From contig NC_052143.2 of assembly GCF_016086655.4 (NCBI RefSeq), forward strand, positions 26,985,886 to 27,049,885: a stretch of DNA of 64,000 nucleotides, given 5' to 3'. Below are positions 61,101-64,000 of the stretch, piece after piece; the first letter of the stretch is position 1; the number at the start of each line of letters is the position of its first letter. The stretch comes from Lepeophtheirus salmonis (Eukaryota > Arthropoda > Copepoda > Siphonostomatoida > Caligidae). The notes beneath the pieces were generated by a model. It had not been told where the DNA came from, did no database searches, and worked only from the letters and a program-made list of their open reading frames with translations. Position numbers and translations under genes: made by a program.

Positions 61101-62402
61101 CTCAAAGTAAAATTGAGGATTGATAGTAATTCTGGCCTCGCTATATACGGAGTTGGATTTTTGTTTATTAATTTTCTCTTATAGCTGCTCACAGCTAATC
61201 TTATACAACGTCATGATAGCTTCGCTGAACCCCTCACTAAAATTCTTCAAATTCCTACAATTATCAGGTAAATTTACGTTTTCTTATATTTTTACATCCC
61301 TAAGCATAACAACATAAATTATTATTTATTTTCTCCCACTATTTACTTTCATTGTTTTACATCCTCAAATAAACTTTAGTTACATAGTTTTGAAAATTAC
61401 TTTCAAATTAAATCATAAAAAGCGGTGCGCTTGACTACACTTAAGTAAAAAAAAAAGAAAAAAAAAAAAAAGATTATAGAAATTCAAAGACCAGCTTTAA
61501 TTGATTTTTCAGCATCTTTATGAATTTGCGCAAAAAGAATACCAGCCTTTTTTTATGTAGATATATCATATATATATAAATTTAAAAATGATTCTTAACA
61601 ATAAAATCAGATTTTTCTCGTTTCAAAACAAAAAAAACTTGATACTTTGTTATTTAGGGATTTAATAATAAGATATTTATTTTATTTTGTAGTAGATAAT
61701 ACGGTTTTACCAAATGTTTCGGAGAAGAGCAGTTTAGTTGTCATGACTTTTTATTAGTCTAGCTACAAGCAGCTTTTGAAGAAAGGAAATAAACACAAAT
61801 CCAACTCCCTATCTAGAAAAAGGAATGATTACAAAGTCGAAACTCAACTTTACTCTGAGTCCAACAAGGACTTACACTTATAACTCTCCAAAACATACTC
61901 AGTTTTACTCTTTGTGTATCACTGGAGCACAGAAACTAGTGATTACTTTATATTTAGATGTTCTCTTATCAAGAACTAAAGAATAATTATAAAATTTAAG
62001 GATAATAATAACACTCATAACATCGTTAACTAGAAAATAATATTGCAGGCGTTAAGGTCATATTTTATGCAACCGTAAATATAACAATTTCATTTATATA
62101 GAATGTCCTGTTCATGTTTTTTCAGGAGTTTGAAATATCCTATTTACTCGTATACCATTAGCTTTAAAAAAATAGATAGTCATAACTAGAAAATTTACAT
62201 TATAATGAAAAAGGAAAATTGAAAAATTAAAGATTTACTCGTAAATTACCTGTAGTTTTTCAAATTTTTCTCTTTGACGATCAGCTTCGATTTGGAATTC
62301 TTCTTTCTCTGATTGGAATCGATTTGCATTTACTTGAGCCTTTTCCATTTGTGATTGTAAATTATCCAACTCATACAAGAGCTTTTCTTTGTCCGTTTGA
62401 AT
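48976..62402 (-). CDS. brp: bruchpilot (ELKS/CAST-family active-zone scaffold), 3' part, 9 exons
   Basis: Presynaptic active-zone protein that clusters calcium channels and tethers vesicles. Exons, minus: 62402-62250, 58397-58209, 58148-58009, 57948-55254, 53578-53402, 51906-51746, 51223-51075, 50044-49164 and 49101-48976. All borders are GT-AG and all phases join, giving 1,556 residues and TAA. The 5' part (N-terminal ELKS region) is off the right edge. Residues 1-1172 are almost continuous coiled coil, with arthropod Brp-style units such as LDNLQSQMEKAQ, LLEKYEKAQGEVYRLQ, RDQLVRQLEKSQ, RFQAQLEMLVQELEQ and DEVDRLMNMVKTSKDD. A Pro/Gly/Gln-rich tail (about 1190-1515) and a last exon ending GFFKSFF follow. 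Fly Brp is remembered as ending in a very similar GFLKSFF. Introns range from 60 bp to 3.85 kb and hold repeats. No lesion seen. Confidence 0.93.
49164..50044 (-). CDS. brp: bruchpilot Pro/Gly/Gln-rich tail exon
   Basis: 881 nt encoding about 293 residues of low-complexity Pro, Gly, Gln, Ala and Lys, almost without acidic or aromatic residues. It starts with RGRGRGRGGPPPGRGG, which completes an Arg-Gly stretch begun in the exon before. The middle has tandem units of 10-11 residues of the form GG(V/A)KPGQPxxQ (about 49585-49715), and a run of seven Gln lies near the end. The frame is open throughout and both splice sites fit. Opposite-strand frames here are by-products of the biased composition. 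Confidence 0.9.
51075..51906 (-). CDS. brp: bruchpilot exons 51906-51746 and 51223-51075 (end of coiled coil)
   Basis: The first exon (STPSEEVVKMRKELDSALEN, then DEVDRLMNMVKTS and KEKLIKELQ) is the last coiled-coil block. It resembles the ELKS segment with TEVDRLLEILKEVE and KIAELE. The 522 bp intron between the two exons is removed in phase 2. The second exon begins ERQKSIADKAANEITPK and switches abruptly to SPGSVGPPLGPGGPPGRGDG, marking the boundary to the disordered tail. Confidence 0.88.
52094..52840. mobile_element. TIR element in a bruchpilot intron (TAGTGTTGGATTCGAGTA ends)
   Basis: The left end reads TAGTGTTGGATTCGAGTA (52094 onward) and continues AAAAATTTCGAGTTTTTGAG. The right end, on the other strand, gives TAGTGTTGGATTCGAGTA followed by TTAATCGAACT. 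The 18 bp ends are identical. The interior (747 bp in total) has no transposase, so this is a MITE-like element inserted in the 1,495 bp intron. Confidence 0.8.
53402..53578 (-). CDS. brp: bruchpilot exon, 59 codons, phase 0-0
   Basis: Encodes IDLHEANQRIGSSQKQQDNG, followed by QIDFEMKRVNDDLKKQIEEI and a lysine-rich heptad region ending EVLKKQ. Both ends are phase 0, so it could be skipped without changing the frame. It is flanked by introns of 1,675 and 1,495 bp. Confidence 0.88.
54140..54226. repeat. solo end of the TAGTGTTG/GACCGGTC repeat group
   Basis: AAAGACCGGTCTTGAGACTC, ACTGGATCGAATAAATAAG and GCGCAACACTACC follow one another. Read on the other strand, it starts GTAGTGTTG and runs to AAGACCGGTC, like the ends at 63541 and 11811. 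It lies in the 1,675 bp bruchpilot intron. The matching second end was not found. Confidence 0.45.
55254..57948 (-). CDS. brp: bruchpilot giant coiled-coil exon (898 codons)
   Basis: 2,695 nt without a stop. The translation is heptad-rich, dominated by Glu, Lys, Arg, Leu, Gln and Asp, with few breaks: a methionine-rich MRGMEDMRGAREKQEMEMM segment near the middle and a short NPAAANQIEEL near the end. The 5' border follows a 60 bp intron (TATTTCAG), and the split codon restores K in EKYEKAQGEVYRLQ. The 3' border CAA/GTAAGT is a strong donor; read-through would add 23 unrelated codons before a stop. Confidence 0.93.
58009..62402 (-). CDS. brp: bruchpilot exons 62402-62250, 58397-58209 and 58148-58009
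   Basis: The three most 5' exons in the window. The first (phase 0-0, 51 codons) encodes IQTDKEKLLYELDNLQSQME and a heptad region ending EKFEKLQ. The second (63 codons, phase 0-0) begins SQFLRIQNEKERFE. The third (140 nt, ends in phase 2) contains THRRTLEDKEITNKELERLL. The 60 bp introns either side of the third exon contrast with the 3,852 bp intron before the second. Confidence 0.9.
60925..61255 (+). repeat. dispersed repeat family R, long copy
   Basis: Complete family order: TTGGTAATCTGAGTAAATTG, CTATTATCATTACTCTTTAG, TTCTTGAGAAGGGAATATCT, TAGAGTAATCACTCTTTCTT, GTGCTCATGAAAGG, AATCCTTGTTGGACTCAAAG, ATTGAGGATTGATAGTAATT, GGAGTTGGATTTTTGTTTAT, and CTGCTCACAGCTAATCTTAT. It serves as the reference copy. 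Confidence 0.75.
61690..61990 (-). repeat. dispersed repeat family R, inverted long copy
   Basis: On the minus strand: TTCTTTAGTTCTTGATAAGA, GAACATCTAAATATAAAGTA, AGTCCTTGTTGGACTCAGAG, GGGAGTTGGATTTGTGTTTA and AAAGTCATGACAACTAAACT. Together with the copy at 60925-61255 it forms a large inverted repeat (arms of about 300 bp, spacer of about 430 bp) inside a bruchpilot intron. Confidence 0.75.
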
Positions 62403-62977
62403 CTATAAAAAAACATAGAAAACAAATAACACTTTTTTATGTATTTTATAAGGTATATTTGAAAAATATACCTTATAAAAGATGTGCTATTTTTGTATTT
62501 AATTATATTATTATGTAAACTGTTTAGATACACATAAATAAATATATATAAACATATATTTATGTATGACATAATATTGACATAAGTATAACCCAATTTC
62601 TACGATGTTGTAATTTTTTCAAAAAATTATTAGCAATTTTACTTTAGTGTTCATCAATACGATTACCAAATATAGACATTAATTCCACTCTCCTGATTGA
62701 TTGATTTATCACTTAGTATTAAACTTAATTGAATGTACTCAAAGCCAAGCAGTTCATGCAATATTATACAGCTGAATGCTCAAAATAATACGTGGGTAAA
62801 AATCTTAAGTTAATATATAAACATATTTTATAAATATACAACTGTAAATCATGGCAATCAGCTTGATTTCCTTTATAAACGGGTGTCTCATTAATTGTGT
62901 ATCACTAGATAAGCAACTATAATAAACCTGCAATTATAGACGTATATTTTCTGACTGGATACCCTTTAGTTGTGTGT

Positions 62978-63212
62978 AGTGCTATGTCAGTCCTAATTTA
63001 TTCAGCCCAGTCCAGTCTAAGAATTGGTCCTTGGGACTCCCATTCTAAGATTTTCAGTTCTAGAACAGATTTAAAAAGAAGAAATGAAGATGAGTGACGT
63101 CATCGAGGGCCAAACTTTTAGGACTGATATGCAGAACTGAACTGGACCAGACTGAGACTAAACTGGATGGGACTGCAGTTTTAAGTTCTAAATAACGACC
63201 AACACTTAACTA
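62978..63212. mobile_element. short TIR-like element with CAGTCC/ACTGGA repeats
   Basis: Left GTGTAGTGCTATGTCAGTCC and right, on the other strand, TTAAGTGTTGGTCGTTATTT are loosely related ends. Inside are many CAGTCC, GGACTG and ACTGGAC words and a TGACGTCATCGAGGG site. About 235 bp and non-coding. It probably belongs with the element at 63541, but the ends are weak. Confidence 0.4.
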
Positions 63213-63540
63213 GCTGTTAACCTTTACGAAAGTTTACACAAGGATTTATAGGATTTTCCCAAAGACTTTGAAAAAACTATTTGTGTCACTCTCCTGAGTT
63301 TTTCAGGCTGTCCTGGTCGAGGCTTGTATTCCAGGGTCAGTCCTTGTTTTATAGCGGTTTCACCATAGAGAAATTGAAGGTCTGGATACCTTCAACTGCT
63401 TTGCTAAAGTAGTAATACTAATCCCTGCTTGACGACCAACTGCATGTGTACAAGTAACTTGCGTAAAATTAATAAACTTAAGTTAAGCAAAAAACAAAAC
63501 GAGATATAATGTAAGCAAATACACTGTCGAATGCATTAAT

Positions 63541-63903
63541 ATTAGTGTTGAACCGGTCCTTATTTAGGTCCGAAGACCATTTTCCAGTTTAACTATTGTT
63601 GTTCCTAGCAGCAGAATGTAAGATCGACCCTTTGTGACATCATTAAGGGTTTTTTCCTTTTTTAATTATTCTGTTAAATAATAGGATAAATTATGTAACT
63701 AAGCAAAAATTTAAAAAGTTCGTTTCATATTGCATTACAATGAAAGTATCAATATCTTTTGCAAGATATCAGCTATACACTTAATATATAGGTATTTCAT
63801 ATAAGCCATCGACATTTTTAGGAAAAATTGCAAAGACTTACACTTAAGGACCGTTCCTAATACGGTTCTGGACCTAATAAAGAAAAACCAACTCAACACT
63901 AAT
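63541..63903. mobile_element. MITE with ATTAGTGTTG terminal inverted repeats
   Basis: Left ATTAGTGTTGAACCGGTCCT, then TATTTAGGTCC. The right end read on the other strand is ATTAGTGTTGAGTTGGTTTT, then TCTTTATTAGGTCC. Total 363 bp with no coding frame. ATTAAT/AATTAT words adjoin the ends, so a TA or TTA target is possible. Confidence 0.75.
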
Positions 63904-64000
63904 TATCATATTAACTTGACTGATCTCAACTCGTCTACAATATAGTACTGCTTCATATGTTTAACCAAGCTAAATTATTATTTCGGAAACGCAACAGCAA

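Larger units (their letters stand above)
58398..62249. other. 3.85 kb bruchpilot intron
   Basis: No exon with proper splice sites was found in it. It holds the inverted pair of R repeats (60925-61255 and 61690-61990), an A-run region (61448-61474), and AT-rich filler. Confidence 0.65.
62403..64000. other. bruchpilot intron (continues off the right edge)
   Basis: Begins with a good acceptor (TTTTTTTATAG read on the minus strand, at 62403-62405). No further exon is recognisable up to the window end. Two TIR-type elements sit in it (62978-63212 and 63541-63903). Confidence 0.6.

Noticed and set aside
1..64000. CRISPR arrays, bacterial operons, ribosome binding sites, phage attachment sites
   Set aside because: Spliced eukaryotic genes and AT-rich transposon debris throughout. 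No regular spacer-repeat arrays.
1..64000. tRNA and rRNA genes
   Set aside because: No cloverleaf with A-box/B-box or rRNA-like block was recognised by eye; a covariance-model scan could not be run.

Overview
This is AT-rich eukaryotic nuclear DNA. It has spliced genes with GT-AG introns and very short introns (55-62 bp) beside long ones, and it is crowded with decayed DNA transposons. A bruchpilot gene of arthropod type, together with a load of mariner/maT, hAT-like and P/THAP relics, suggests an arthropod. A caligid copepod such as a salmon louse is my best guess, but that is inference.

Three host genes can be supported. (1) 31566-32444, minus: a complete three-exon gamma-secretase subunit Aph-1 (255 aa). 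(2) 34706-35422, plus: a single-exon proteasome subunit beta type-1 (PSMB1/beta-6, 238 aa). (3) 48976-62402, minus: the 3' part of bruchpilot (ELKS/CAST-family active-zone scaffold). Nine exons join in phase to give 1,556 residues, and the 5' part lies beyond the right edge. It has a huge coiled-coil exon, a long Pro/Gly/Gln-rich tail with an Arg-Gly stretch, and a final exon ending in GFFKSFF, which resembles the end of fly Brp. The three genes have unrelated jobs and nothing suggests co-regulation.

The rest is mostly transposon remains. 1-31 kb: a frameshifted mariner (4.4-5.2 kb); two inverted copies of a roughly 1.9 kb hAT/CGGBP1-like element (6.8-8.7 and 25.6-27.5 kb) with a third, truncated copy directly behind the first; a THAP fragment; several DD37D (maT-like) mariner relics; and a dispersed repeat family called R here. 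34 kb: a mariner N-terminal scrap between Aph-1 and PSMB1. 36-38.7 kb: unassigned sequence with a possible CXXC-like cysteine cluster. 40.3-43.2 kb: two head-to-tail P-element/THAP9-like relics, one holding the catalytic-core part and the other a THAP domain fused to the P C-terminal part with the core missing. Bruchpilot introns carry TIR elements with TAGTGTTG-type ends and an inverted pair of R repeats.

No tRNA, rRNA, CRISPR or bacterial-style operon was seen. The most unusual items are the low-complexity tail of bruchpilot, the paired P-like relics, and the TAGTGTTG element family.
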